From: Flavobacterium hungaricum
GTDB lineage: Bacteria > Bacteroidota > Bacteroidia > Flavobacteriales > Flavobacteriaceae
Reading direction: 5' to 3'
DNA length: 64,000 nt
NCBI RefSeq assembly: GCF_015182285.1
Contig: NZ_PRDM01000005.1
Span: 520,239 to 584,238, forward strand
Part shown: positions 1 through 7,777 of the stretch, one piece after another
How the letters are laid out: each line of letters begins with the position of its first letter
Position numbering within the stretch: the stretch's first letter is position 1
Notes under the pieces: model-generated
Seen by the model: only the letters and a program-made list of their open reading frames with translations
Told to the model about the DNA's origin: nothing
The model's database searches: none
Program-made: the position numbers and the translations under genes

Positions 1-604
1 GGCGCATTTCGTCACCTGCAATCATTTTACACATTTTAGACAACTTATTATCACCAAATTTTTTGGCCATTTGTGCTACTCTATTATGAGAAACGTAAGT
101 TGCTAATTCCTGAAAACTGGTATATACAAAATTTTTGTACGGATCAGATCCAGTTCCAATATCAAAACCGTCGTTGATTAAGTGCTGTGTTGTCATTTCG
201 ATTTCACGCATATTAACACGACCAGACAAATACAAGTATTTATTTAAAAGATCACCGTGGCGGTTTTCTTCTCCGGTCCATTGTCTGATCCATTTCGACC
301 AGCCATTACCGCCGTTCTCCACCTGGTTTACTCCTTCTACATCCATTAACCATGATTCGTATGTTGGAAGTGCTTCTTCGGTGATTGTGTCACCCACAAG
401 CGTTACCCAAAAATCGTATGGCAATTCTTTAGCAATTTCGCGTAGTTCCTTCACCTCCTCGAAGAAATTTTCTCCTTCAGAATTAGGCAGGAAATCTGAC
501 GGCTGCCAAATTTTTTCCACCGGAATTAAATACTGTTCAACGAAGCTGTCCACGTTTTTTTCCAAAAACTGCATCACTTCTAATCTAATGTTTTTTATAG
601 ACAT
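1..604 (-). CDS. acyl-[acyl-carrier-protein] desaturase (3' truncated by window edge)
   Basis: Read on the minus strand from an ATG at 604-602, the frame stays open to the window edge (201 codons seen). The protein resembles soluble di-iron stearoyl-ACP desaturases, which put a cis double bond into acyl-ACP in the cytoplasm. The first iron-ligand motif EENRHG lies near residues 111-116. The window ends just inside the expected second ligand motif: D198-E199-M200-R201 is seen and the His should follow. The family is normally longer than 300 residues, so about a third is missing. The gene faces the same way as the adjacent PlsC-type acyltransferase, which fits a membrane-lipid neighbourhood. 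The family call is firm; substrate chain length cannot be judged. Confidence 0.88.
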   Translation of the reverse strand, partial: MSIKNIRLEVMQFLEKNVDSFVEQYLIPVEKIWQPSDFLPNSEGENFFEEVKELREIAKELPYDFWVTLVGDTITEEALPTYESWLMDVEGVNQVENGGNGWSKWIRQWTGEENRHGDLLNKYLYLSGRVNMREIEMTTQHLINDGFDIGTGSDPYKNFVYTSFQELATYVSHNRVAQMAKKFGDNKLSKMCKMIAGDEMR

Positions 605-650
605 TACTTATTTATAGATTTGGGTTGTACGTTTTAGCTCGGACTAAAAC

Positions 651-1397
651 TTAAACCTGTTTATACTCGTTTACTCCTTCTTTAACTGCTTTTTCAGTAA
701 TCTCCATCAGCTCATCAAATTTATAGTCTTTTACGGCCAAAGCTTTATGAGCAGTAAATTTTAAGTGATTTCCTAAACCAACAGGAAAAAAACCAAATTT
801 TACCATTTTCCAAGAATTATTGATACTTACAGGCACCACATACGCTGAGGGCGCATATTTACATAAAATTTTTAAACCGCTTTGCGCAAATTCTTTAGGT
901 TTTCCCGTTCTGCTTCTTGTTCCTTCTGGGAAAATAACAGCAGCTCTTGTGTATTTTTCGATATATTCTGACAAGCTTTTGATAACAGGTATCGCTTGTT
1001 TAGGGTCTTTACGGTCAATTAAGACAGAGCCGCCGTGTTTTAAATTAAAAGAAACACTCGGAATTCCGCTGCCTAATTCCTTCTTACTTACAAATTTACA
1101 ATGAAAACGTCTAAAGTACCAAATCATTGCTATGATATCGTACATACTTTGGTGATTGGCCACAAAAATGATCGGAACTCCTTTCGGAATTGTATCTGCA
1201 TTTTCTATCGTATATCTTGTTCCTACTAAGTTAGTACATTTTAAAAGAAAAAAGTTCAAGTAATCAACACTCTTTTTATGAGCCTGATAACCAAATAAGT
1301 TTAAGCAGATCCACTGAATGGGATGAAAAACAACCAAACACAAACTAAATAGCAAATAGTAAACTGCCGAGATTGGATACGAAATTATTTTTTCCAT
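651..1397 (-). CDS. 1-acyl-sn-glycerol-3-phosphate acyltransferase (PlsC/LPLAT family)
   Basis: This 248-residue protein has a hydrophobic N-terminal segment (about residues 8-35) and the two LPLAT signature blocks: NHQSMYD with the catalytic His82/Asp87 (HX4D), and FPEGTRS at 156-162, which binds the glycerol-phosphate. It should acylate lysophosphatidic acid at the inner membrane face to make phosphatidic acid. It lies 46 bp downstream of the desaturase start, on the same strand and upstream in transcription, so the two may be co-transcribed. A second LPLAT protein is encoded at 46947-47687; sequence alone does not say which is the main PlsC and which is a lyso-lipid or ornithine-lipid acyltransferase. 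Confidence 0.88.
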   Translation of the reverse strand: MEKIISYPISAVYYLLFSLCLVVFHPIQWICLNLFGYQAHKKSVDYLNFFLLKCTNLVGTRYTIENADTIPKGVPIIFVANHQSMYDIIAMIWYFRRFHCKFVSKKELGSGIPSVSFNLKHGGSVLIDRKDPKQAIPVIKSLSEYIEKYTRAAVIFPEGTRSRTGKPKEFAQSGLKILCKYAPSAYVVPVSINNSWKMVKFGFFPVGLGNHLKFTAHKALAVKDYKFDELMEITEKAVKEGVNEYKQV

Positions 1398-1523
1398 GCT
1401 TAAAAAAATTAATGCGCAAAAGTAATAAATATATTTTTAGCGGTATAAAAATCGAAAACAATAACCGCTTTTATGGTTTAATTGTACCTTTGCCTCAGCA
1501 TTTGCAAATTTTTTCTGAATTAA

Positions 1524-1928
1524 ATGAACTTCACATACCCAAAAAACGAACGGCTTAAAAGCAAAAACACAATTGGATTACTATTTTCTAAAGGGAAATC
1601 GGTATCTAAATATCCGCTTCGTTTGGTTTATACTGCTAATGAAGAAAATGCAGATGAAAAGATAAAGATTGGTGTTTCGGTTTCTAAAAAGTACTTTAAA
1701 AAAGCAGTTGATCGCAATTACTTCAAGAGAGTTCTTAGAGAAACGTACCGCTTAAACAAACATATTCTTTTGGATAATGTTAAAGAGAACTATTCTATAA
1801 TGTTCTTTTACCAAACAAAAGACCGTTTGTCTTATGCCGAAATCAATACTAAAACGATACAATTGTTTGAAAAATTTCTAGAAGCAGTTAATAAACCTAA
1901 AGATTCTGAATCTAAAATTGAATTGTAA
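1524..1928 (+). CDS. rnpA: ribonuclease P protein component
   Basis: The 134-residue basic protein has the RnpA layout: an N-terminal block ending in the LFSKGKS segment, and the RNR-like helix V-x-[KR]-N-x-x-K-R written here as AVDRNYFKRVLRE (about residues 62-74). It binds the RNase P RNA and helps cleave 5' leaders from pre-tRNAs. The start beginning MNFTYPKNERL matches the usual family start; a TACCTTTG -7-like element at 1485-1492 lies about 30 bp upstream. It is not next to rpmH, unlike in many bacteria, but leads a plus-strand run with a DUF4349 lipoprotein, an S41 protease and an OmpA-domain protein. Confidence 0.93.
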   Translation: MNFTYPKNERLKSKNTIGLLFSKGKSVSKYPLRLVYTANEENADEKIKIGVSVSKKYFKKAVDRNYFKRVLRETYRLNKHILLDNVKENYSIMFFYQTKDRLSYAEINTKTIQLFEKFLEAVNKPKDSESKIEL

Positions 1929-1997
1929 ATTCAATCTGGAAGATATTTATTCAAAATAGACAAAAAAATCGTAGTTTTAGCTCTAAATTGAAATTTT

Positions 1998-2804
1998 ATG
2001 CGTCCTATTTTCTTTTTATTTTTTATTCTCTTATTCTCTAACTGCGAAAAAAACATGGAAGCATCTGCTGATATGAAAATTGCCACAGTTAAATTACCTC
2101 CAAGGCAAGATTCAGATTCTAAAGATAAACAGCTTCCTAATGAAGTTTCTCAAAAAATAATTAAAACGGCTAATCTGCGTTTTGAAACAGATGATCTTGA
2201 AAAGACCTATTCTGAAATCCAGAAAGCTCTTGCGGTTAGTAAAGGCACCATTTTAAACGATTCTCAAGGAAAAGATTATGGAAGTGTTTATAGAAATATA
2301 AGATTGAAAGTTCCGAGCCAGAATTTTGACATTTTTATTAACGATATTTCTAAAGGAGTTTCTTATTTCGAATCAAAAGAAATCACGGCCGAAGACGTTA
2401 CAGAACAATTTATCGACCTGACTTCAAGATTAAAAACAAAGAAAAAACTTGAAGAGCGTTATCTTGAAATTTTAAAAAAGGCTACTAAGGTTAGTGAGAT
2501 TTTAGAAATTGAAGAACAGATTTCAAATATTCGCGAAGAAATAGAAGCAAAAGAAGGAAAGCTTAAATATTTGGAAAGCCAAGTTTCTGAAAGCACTATT
2601 ATAATACAATTTTATAAAACAACTGCCGAAAAAGAAGGTGTTAAAATATCTTATGGTTCAAAACTGTGGACTGCTATTAAATCCGGATTTTTCAGTTTAT
2701 CCGATTTTTTAATTGAACTTCTCAGCGTTTGGCCTTTTGTCCTTATATTTTGTGTATTAGCCTATTTTATTAGAAAAAGATTTAAAAGAAGAAAAAAAGA
2801 ATAA
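1998..2804 (+). CDS. DUF4349 domain lipoprotein
   Basis: The 268-residue protein opens with a lipoprotein signal (hydrophobic run, LFSNC lipobox with Cys16). The body fits DUF4349: a paired beta-alpha unit beginning IIKTANLRFETDDL near residue 52, the segment DLTSRLKTKKKLEERYLEIL, then a long helical/coiled-coil stretch (about 150-210). It ends in a transmembrane helix (about 235-260) with a Lys/Arg-rich tail. It is therefore a membrane-anchored envelope protein with most of its mass in the periplasm. It sits 69 bp after rnpA and 2 bp before the S41 protease, so it is probably translated in the same operon. The molecular function of DUF4349 is unknown. Confidence 0.85.
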   Translation: MRPIFFLFFILLFSNCEKNMEASADMKIATVKLPPRQDSDSKDKQLPNEVSQKIIKTANLRFETDDLEKTYSEIQKALAVSKGTILNDSQGKDYGSVYRNIRLKVPSQNFDIFINDISKGVSYFESKEITAEDVTEQFIDLTSRLKTKKKLEERYLEILKKATKVSEILEIEEQISNIREEIEAKEGKLKYLESQVSESTIIIQFYKTTAEKEGVKISYGSKLWTAIKSGFFSLSDFLIELLSVWPFVLIFCVLAYFIRKRFKRRKKE

Positions 2805-2806
2805 TC

Positions 2807-4444
2807 ATGTATCCGTATTTCAAGAAGAAATTTATTATACCTGTCGCAGCGGCAGGAATGTTGTTTGTTGGAACCAGTTTTAAAGAAGATTTTTTTGAAA
2901 TTGCCAAACAAATCGAAATTTTCACAACTTTATTCAAAGCCGTGAACACTAATTATGTAGATGATACCAATCCCGGAGATTTGATGGACAAGGCGATCAA
3001 AAGCATGTTGGGAAGTCTGGATCCTTATACAGTATACTTTAATGAGCAGGATGTTGTTAATTTTAAGATTAATAATACTGGTGAATATACTGGAATCGGC
3101 GCTTTGATTTCGCGAAAGAAAGATCGTTTAATCGTTCGCGAACCTTATAAAAATTATCCTGCTGACAAAGCGGGGTTAAAGGCTGGTGACGAAATTATTC
3201 AGATTGGCGATATTTTAATTGCTGATTTTAAAGATGATGCTTCTTCTTTATTGAAGGGAACCAAAAACACTAAAATCAATATCAAGTACCTTCGTCAAGG
3301 AAAAGTGAATACAACGGTTTTGGTTTTGGATGAAGTAGACATCAAATCGGTTCCTTTTTACGGAAAAATTGATGATAAAACGGGATATATTGTTTTAGCG
3401 CATTTTAGCCGCAAAGCTTCTAGTGAAGTAAAAGAGGCACTTGAAAAACTAAAAGCCGACGGAGCCACACAAATTGTTTTAGATTTGAGAGGAAATCCAG
3501 GCGGACTTTTAAACGAGGCAATTGACATCTGTAATTTATTTGTACCCAAAAACGAAGTTATTGTTACCACAAAGTCTAGAATTGAGAAACACAACAATAC
3601 TTATAAAACACAGAAAGAACCTGTTGACACTCAAATTCCGTTAGCTATTTTAGTGAATGGCAGAAGTGCTTCGGCATCTGAAATTGTTTCGGGTGCGCTG
3701 CAGGATTTGGACCGCGCTGTAATTTTGGGAAGCAGAAGTTTTGGTAAAGGTTTGGTACAACGTTCTGTTGACCTTACTTACGGAACGCAGTTAAAAGTAA
3801 CTATCTCAAGATATTACACGCCGTCTGGAAGATGTATTCAAGCATTGGATTATGCGCATAAAGACAAAAATGGTGTGGCTCAAAAAACGGATGCCAAAAA
3901 CTTTAATGCTTTTAAAACCCGAAAAGGAAGAACTGTTTATGATGGCGGTGGTGTTTTACCGGATATTGAATTAGAAGAAGCGAAAACAAGTGCCATTGCA
4001 ACGGCATTAATTAAAAATGATGGTGTTTTTGATTATGCTACCAGCTATTATTATAAAAACCCGAATCTTGGAGATAAGATTCCGACTCTTACAGATGCAG
4101 ATTATACGGCTTTTAAACAATATTTGAAAACGAACAAAATTACTTTTGACACTGAAACTGAAGTGGCTCTGAAAAACACTTTAGCTGCAGCAAAAAATGA
4201 AAAAATAGACGAGACTATTGCACCTGAATATCAGCAGTTATTAGCCGCTTTAGAAAAAAGCGAAACTACTTTATTGGACAAAAACCAAAAGGAAATCAAA
4301 AACATGATTTTGGAAGAGTTGATTAAAAGATACCAATACCAAGAAGGTTTGTATCAATATTACATCAAAAATAATTCTGAAATCAAAAGGGCTGTAAACG
4401 TATTAAATAACCAAACAGAATATAAAACGATTTTAAAAATGTAG
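2807..4444 (+). CDS. S41 family C-terminal processing peptidase (CtpA/Prc-like)
   Basis: This 545-residue protein has an N-terminal signal/anchor (about 9-25), a PDZ domain (about 88-165, with the TGIGALIS and GLKAGDEI blocks), and an S41 protease domain. The catalytic blocks are intact: SASASE at 287-292 with the nucleophilic Ser, and SFGKG at 311-315 with Lys314 as general base. A helical C-terminal extension (about 400-545) is typical of Bacteroidetes members. It should cleave periplasmic proteins from their C termini for envelope quality control. It starts 2 bp after the DUF4349 stop and is followed 3 bp later by an OmpA-like gene, so the three are very likely one operon. Confidence 0.92.
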   Translation: MYPYFKKKFIIPVAAAGMLFVGTSFKEDFFEIAKQIEIFTTLFKAVNTNYVDDTNPGDLMDKAIKSMLGSLDPYTVYFNEQDVVNFKINNTGEYTGIGALISRKKDRLIVREPYKNYPADKAGLKAGDEIIQIGDILIADFKDDASSLLKGTKNTKINIKYLRQGKVNTTVLVLDEVDIKSVPFYGKIDDKTGYIVLAHFSRKASSEVKEALEKLKADGATQIVLDLRGNPGGLLNEAIDICNLFVPKNEVIVTTKSRIEKHNNTYKTQKEPVDTQIPLAILVNGRSASASEIVSGALQDLDRAVILGSRSFGKGLVQRSVDLTYGTQLKVTISRYYTPSGRCIQALDYAHKDKNGVAQKTDAKNFNAFKTRKGRTVYDGGGVLPDIELEEAKTSAIATALIKNDGVFDYATSYYYKNPNLGDKIPTLTDADYTAFKQYLKTNKITFDTETEVALKNTLAAAKNEKIDETIAPEYQQLLAALEKSETTLLDKNQKEIKNMILEELIKRYQYQEGLYQYYIKNNSEIKRAVNVLNNQTEYKTILKM

Positions 4445-4447
4445 TAA

Positions 4448-5251
4448 ATGAAACTTACTCCGGCTTTACTTTTATTTATTTTTTATACAGTATCGGCGCA
4501 GCAAAAACCTGTTGAAACCATTTATTTTGAGTTTGACAAATATGATTTGACATCAAAACAAATAAGTGCTGTAACCGATTTTGTAAAAAATATAGATACT
4601 TCAAAAGTAGAGTCTGTTCAAATCTATGGATATTGTGACGATCGGGGTAATGATGATTACAATTTTAGATTGTCTAATAATCGCGCTTATACGATTCAAA
4701 ACCTCTTACTGGGCTGCGGGGTGAGCAGGAGTAAAATAATTATTCTGGAAGGAAAAGGCCGCGTAGTCATTAAACCCGATACAGTCGAGAATCTTTATGA
4801 AACGCGTTTACGCAATCGACGGGTCGATTTGATTGTAGTTAAAAAGAATAGTTTCGGAAAAGATATTCATTCTTCTTTTAAGGACAATCTAAAGGTTGGC
4901 GACAAAATATATTTAGAGTCTATTTTGTTTGATATTGGAAGTGCAAAGTTGACTCATAGTTCTAAGAAGGTTTTAGACAAAGTTGCGGTTATGCTTCAAA
5001 ATCATCGAAATCTAAAATTTGAAATCCGAGGACATGTTTGCTGCACTCCAGAAATTTATGCGGACGGAATTGATAGAGACACCAAAGAACGAAGACTTTC
5101 CTGGAATCGCGCCAAAACTGTTTTTCACTATTTGATGGCAAAAAAAGTATCCAAAAGCCGTATGACTTATTTGGGATGCGGCAACAGATATCCGTTAGGA
5201 AAAGGTGATCATTACGATCGGCGGGTGGAGTTTTTAATTACTAAAGTATAG
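4448..5251 (+). CDS. secreted protein with two tandem OmpA-like domains
   Basis: After a signal peptide ending at the SAQ site (about residue 17), the 267-residue protein has two OmpA-C-like modules rather than a barrel plus one module. Module 1 (about 23-132) begins with IYFEFDKYDLT and ends RLRNRRVDLIVV. Module 2 (about 153-267) begins ILFDIGSAKLT and ends DHYDRRVEFLI. Both keep the N-x-R-A / R-R-V-[DE] pattern that contacts peptidoglycan. Several Cys residues may form disulfides. It lies 3 bp after the S41 protease stop. It is probably a periplasmic peptidoglycan-binding protein; the double-domain architecture without an outer-membrane barrel is unusual. Confidence 0.85.
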   Translation: MKLTPALLLFIFYTVSAQQKPVETIYFEFDKYDLTSKQISAVTDFVKNIDTSKVESVQIYGYCDDRGNDDYNFRLSNNRAYTIQNLLLGCGVSRSKIIILEGKGRVVIKPDTVENLYETRLRNRRVDLIVVKKNSFGKDIHSSFKDNLKVGDKIYLESILFDIGSAKLTHSSKKVLDKVAVMLQNHRNLKFEIRGHVCCTPEIYADGIDRDTKERRLSWNRAKTVFHYLMAKKVSKSRMTYLGCGNRYPLGKGDHYDRRVEFLITKV

Positions 5252-5411
5252 CTTGATTTTAAGTTTATAAATACTGAATACTTTAGATACCACGTTTTTT
5301 TTTTCTAAAGTTTTACTTTAACCTATTGGTTCAAAAAATTGTTTATCAGGTAATTATTCTACATTTTTAATTCATTGAATATTCTAATGCAATAATATTG
5401 CAAATTGTTTT

Positions 5412-5858
5412 TTATCCTCGAATCATCTCAATATGCGGAATATCATCTTCTAAATACATTTCGCTGGTTTGAATAAATCCGTGGCTTTCGTAAAACTTCT
5501 TCAAATACAATTGCGCGCCAATGGTGATTTTTTCTTTATTAAAATTAGATTTTATTCCCGCAATCGCTTCTCGCATCAAGTCGTGCCCCCATTTTCTGTC
5601 TCTGTAATTTTCATCTACCACTACTCTGCCTATTGAGGCATTGTAGAATGAGATTCCGGCATCAAACAAACGGGAATAGGCTACAATTCTGCCTTCAAAT
5701 TCACCAATCAGGTGTAAGGCTTTCTTGTCTTTGCCGTCAAGATCCAAATAAACGCAGTTTTGCTCTACTACAAAGATTTCGCTTCGCAATTTCAGCACAT
5801 CGTATAGTTCATCAACAGTTAATGCCTCAAAAGGCTTTATTTTCCATTTTAATTCCAT
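5412..5858 (-). CDS. GNAT family N-acetyltransferase, ElaA-like
   Basis: The 148-residue protein fits the ElaA branch of GNAT acetyltransferases, with an N-terminal block FEALTVDELYDVLKLR, a central FEGRIVAYSRL, and the acetyl-CoA loop IGRVVVDENYRDRKWG (about 87-102) corresponding to motif A (R/Q-x-x-G). ElaA-family enzymes are cytosolic acetyltransferases with poorly known substrates. It is a stand-alone minus-strand gene. Its 5' side borders two short inverted repeat elements (5868-6003). The family call is good; the substrate is unknown. Confidence 0.88.
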   Translation of the reverse strand: MELKWKIKPFEALTVDELYDVLKLRSEIFVVEQNCVYLDLDGKDKKALHLIGEFEGRIVAYSRLFDAGISFYNASIGRVVVDENYRDRKWGHDLMREAIAGIKSNFNKEKITIGAQLYLKKFYESHGFIQTSEMYLEDDIPHIEMIRG

Positions 5859-5867
5859 TTTTCTTTA

Positions 5868-6003
5868 TTTTTTTGCCACGAAGGCACAAAGGCGCTAAGG
5901 TATATTATTTTTAAAGTTTAAAATATAAGGCACAAAATCAATTTCACATTAAAATGAAAAAAACTTTGTGCCTTTGTTTCTTTGCAGCTTTGTGCCTCTT
6001 AAA
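5868..6003. repeat. pair of inverted, degenerate 'GGCACAAAGG' type intergenic elements
   Basis: Between the GNAT and DUF1579 genes, one element at about 5870-5898 reads GCCACGAAGGCACAAAGG followed by CGCTAAGG. A second at about 5958-6001 carries the reverse-complement words TTTGTGCCTTTG and CTTTGTGCCTCTT. They form an inverted pair around about 60 bp of AT-rich DNA and could pair as a long imperfect hairpin. Words of this kind recur as interspersed intergenic repeats in many bacteria. No coding potential is credible here. Confidence 0.6.
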
Positions 6004-6008
6004 AAAAT

Positions 6009-6650
6009 TTATTTCTTCGTCATTACAATTTCCATACTTTTATATTCCGATCCGTTTTTTACATCAAACATTTCCATTTTACGGGTTTTGGCATCAACAA
6101 TGGTGTAGACTTCTCTGTAGGGAGCTTTTTTTCCGTTCACCGGATTTACTACTTCTCCTTTATATTCTATTGTTTTCGATTTTTCGTCATATTTTCCAAC
6201 AGCAACCATCATTCCTGTTCCCATATTGTCAATAAAAGTAGTTGTAAATTCTTTACTTGCATTATTAAAAGCCAAGGTGCTCTTCCCTTCAAAAGGTCCA
6301 CCCATTATGGTTCCTTTGTAATCGGATTCCTGATAGCGTCCGCCCAGAATCATTTTAATAACAGCTGTTGAATTTGCTTTTTCTGGTTTTCCATTGGGCT
6401 CATACCAAAACGTCATATCACAATTCCATGTTCCCGCTTCGTCTGCCATGAGTTTATGTTCGTTACCAGGTGTTGCATATGCCTGCCAGGCTTTTGCTTG
6501 TGCTGCAGAATCTACCGGTTCTTCGGCGGACACTGCTTCTGTTTTAATACTGTCGGTATCTTTTACAGTTACAACTTCGGTTTTAACTTCTTTCTTGCAA
6601 GAAATAAAACACAAACTGATTAGTACGATTGTTAAGATTAGCTTTTTCAT
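6009..6650 (-). CDS. DUF1579 family lipoprotein
   Basis: The 213-residue protein begins with a lipoprotein signal (lipobox FISC, Cys19, followed by basic residues) and an acidic linker. The rest (about 60-213) resembles DUF1579: GTWNCDMTFWYEPNG, the GGRYQESDYKG strand, and an FNNASKEFTTTFID segment. DUF1579 proteins look like calycin/lipocalin-like beta barrels and are often secreted or outer-membrane-anchored; no reaction is known. It is the most downstream gene of the minus-strand run containing DUF4837, the MltD-like protein and pgk, but about 110 bp separate it from DUF4837, so it may have its own promoter. Confidence 0.82.
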   Translation of the reverse strand: MKKLILTIVLISLCFISCKKEVKTEVVTVKDTDSIKTEAVSAEEPVDSAAQAKAWQAYATPGNEHKLMADEAGTWNCDMTFWYEPNGKPEKANSTAVIKMILGGRYQESDYKGTIMGGPFEGKSTLAFNNASKEFTTTFIDNMGTGMMVAVGKYDEKSKTIEYKGEVVNPVNGKKAPYREVYTIVDAKTRKMEMFDVKNGSEYKSMEIVMTKK

Positions 6651-6761
6651 AACTATTTGTTTTAATGTTTGTTACAAATAAAATTACGAAAAAAAACATG
6701 TTCTTTCACGTTTCAGTCCAAAGCATTGTATTACCAAAACCGAAACATGAAACCAAAACTA

Positions 6762-7730
6762 CTATCGTTTATCAATTTTAACTGATTTTATAATTGCTTC
6801 TAAATCGAGCATTAAATCTCGTTCTTGATTGGAAGGCGAGTAACAGAAGCCTTCTATCACCAAAAGGCGATTATATCTTTGGTCGACTATTGCATAATTA
6901 ATAAAAGGACCGGCCATAAAATCATTCTTTAATTCCCAGTTCCCTTTTGTCTCAAAAGCTTTTTTTCCGTCTAAGGTAATGTTTGAAAAATAAGGTGCAT
7001 ACGCTTCACCAGTAATCATGCGCGTATTGGGTTCACGGCCTTTAATATATCTGCCTACCGAATCACGCATTTTAATAATACTTCCGACAACATCGTTTTT
7101 CATTTTAAAACTGCGCAGTGGAATCTGATAAATTAAAAGACTGGTATTGCCGCTGATAATATCTTTTTTGAGCCAAATAAAGTTTTTCTTATGGAGCATG
7201 TATTCATAACCGGTCGGAATTTGAAGATCGACATGAAATTTATTTTTAATCACTGCTGGATTTAACAATGATTTGCTATTGTCCTGCTGCACTTTTTCGA
7301 TTTCGGCATCGCGAATCATTTTGATAATTTCGGCCGAATTCAATTCGATACTGCAGATAATATCGTCTACCGATTTGCCATAAATTCGAAATGTATTATG
7401 GGGCAGGGTTTTGCTGTGAAGAATTTCAAATTTATCCGCTGCAGCTTTTTTAACTACAATGATACTGCGGCTGTCTGTAACAAAGCCTTCAAGTAATCGT
7501 GCTGGATATTGATTGATTGTAAAAAGCGGTTCTTCTTGTGTAAGCCCAAGAACCGGCGATGCAAATTTGTTTCGGATACTGTCTCCTACTTCCCCATACC
7601 ATAATTGGTCGTCAATAATGATCGAGATGGTATTGGTTTTACCAGAAATGGGTTCTGATTGCTTGTCATTTTTAAGACAAGAAACAAAAAACAATGAAAG
7701 TATAAGCAATAAAAAATGGGTTTTATTCAT
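6762..7730 (-). CDS. DUF4837 family lipoprotein
   Basis: The 322-residue protein starts with a clear lipoprotein signal (FFVSC lipobox, Cys18). The body matches the Bacteroidetes DUF4837 family: an N-terminal block with SIIIDDQLWYGEVGDSIR, a mid-region LQIPTGYEYMLHKKNFIWLKKD, and a C-terminal SITVE-like end with a conserved FCYSPSNQERDLMLDLEAII segment. Function is not known; the family is restricted to Bacteroidetes and is often found beside envelope or cell-wall genes. Here it starts 47 bp downstream of the MltD-like gene stop, so the two are probably co-transcribed. Confidence 0.82.
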   Translation of the reverse strand: MNKTHFLLLILSLFFVSCLKNDKQSEPISGKTNTISIIIDDQLWYGEVGDSIRNKFASPVLGLTQEEPLFTINQYPARLLEGFVTDSRSIIVVKKAAADKFEILHSKTLPHNTFRIYGKSVDDIICSIELNSAEIIKMIRDAEIEKVQQDNSKSLLNPAVIKNKFHVDLQIPTGYEYMLHKKNFIWLKKDIISGNTSLLIYQIPLRSFKMKNDVVGSIIKMRDSVGRYIKGREPNTRMITGEAYAPYFSNITLDGKKAFETKGNWELKNDFMAGPFINYAIVDQRYNRLLVIEGFCYSPSNQERDLMLDLEAIIKSVKIDKR

Positions 7731-7777
7731 TTTTTTAATTTATGAAATAAAACCCAAATTTAAATAAGATTTTTCTT

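Noticed and set aside
5954..6235. 93-codon plus-strand frame overlapping the DUF1579 gene
   Set aside because: It starts in the inverted intergenic repeat and runs antisense through a well-supported lipoprotein gene.
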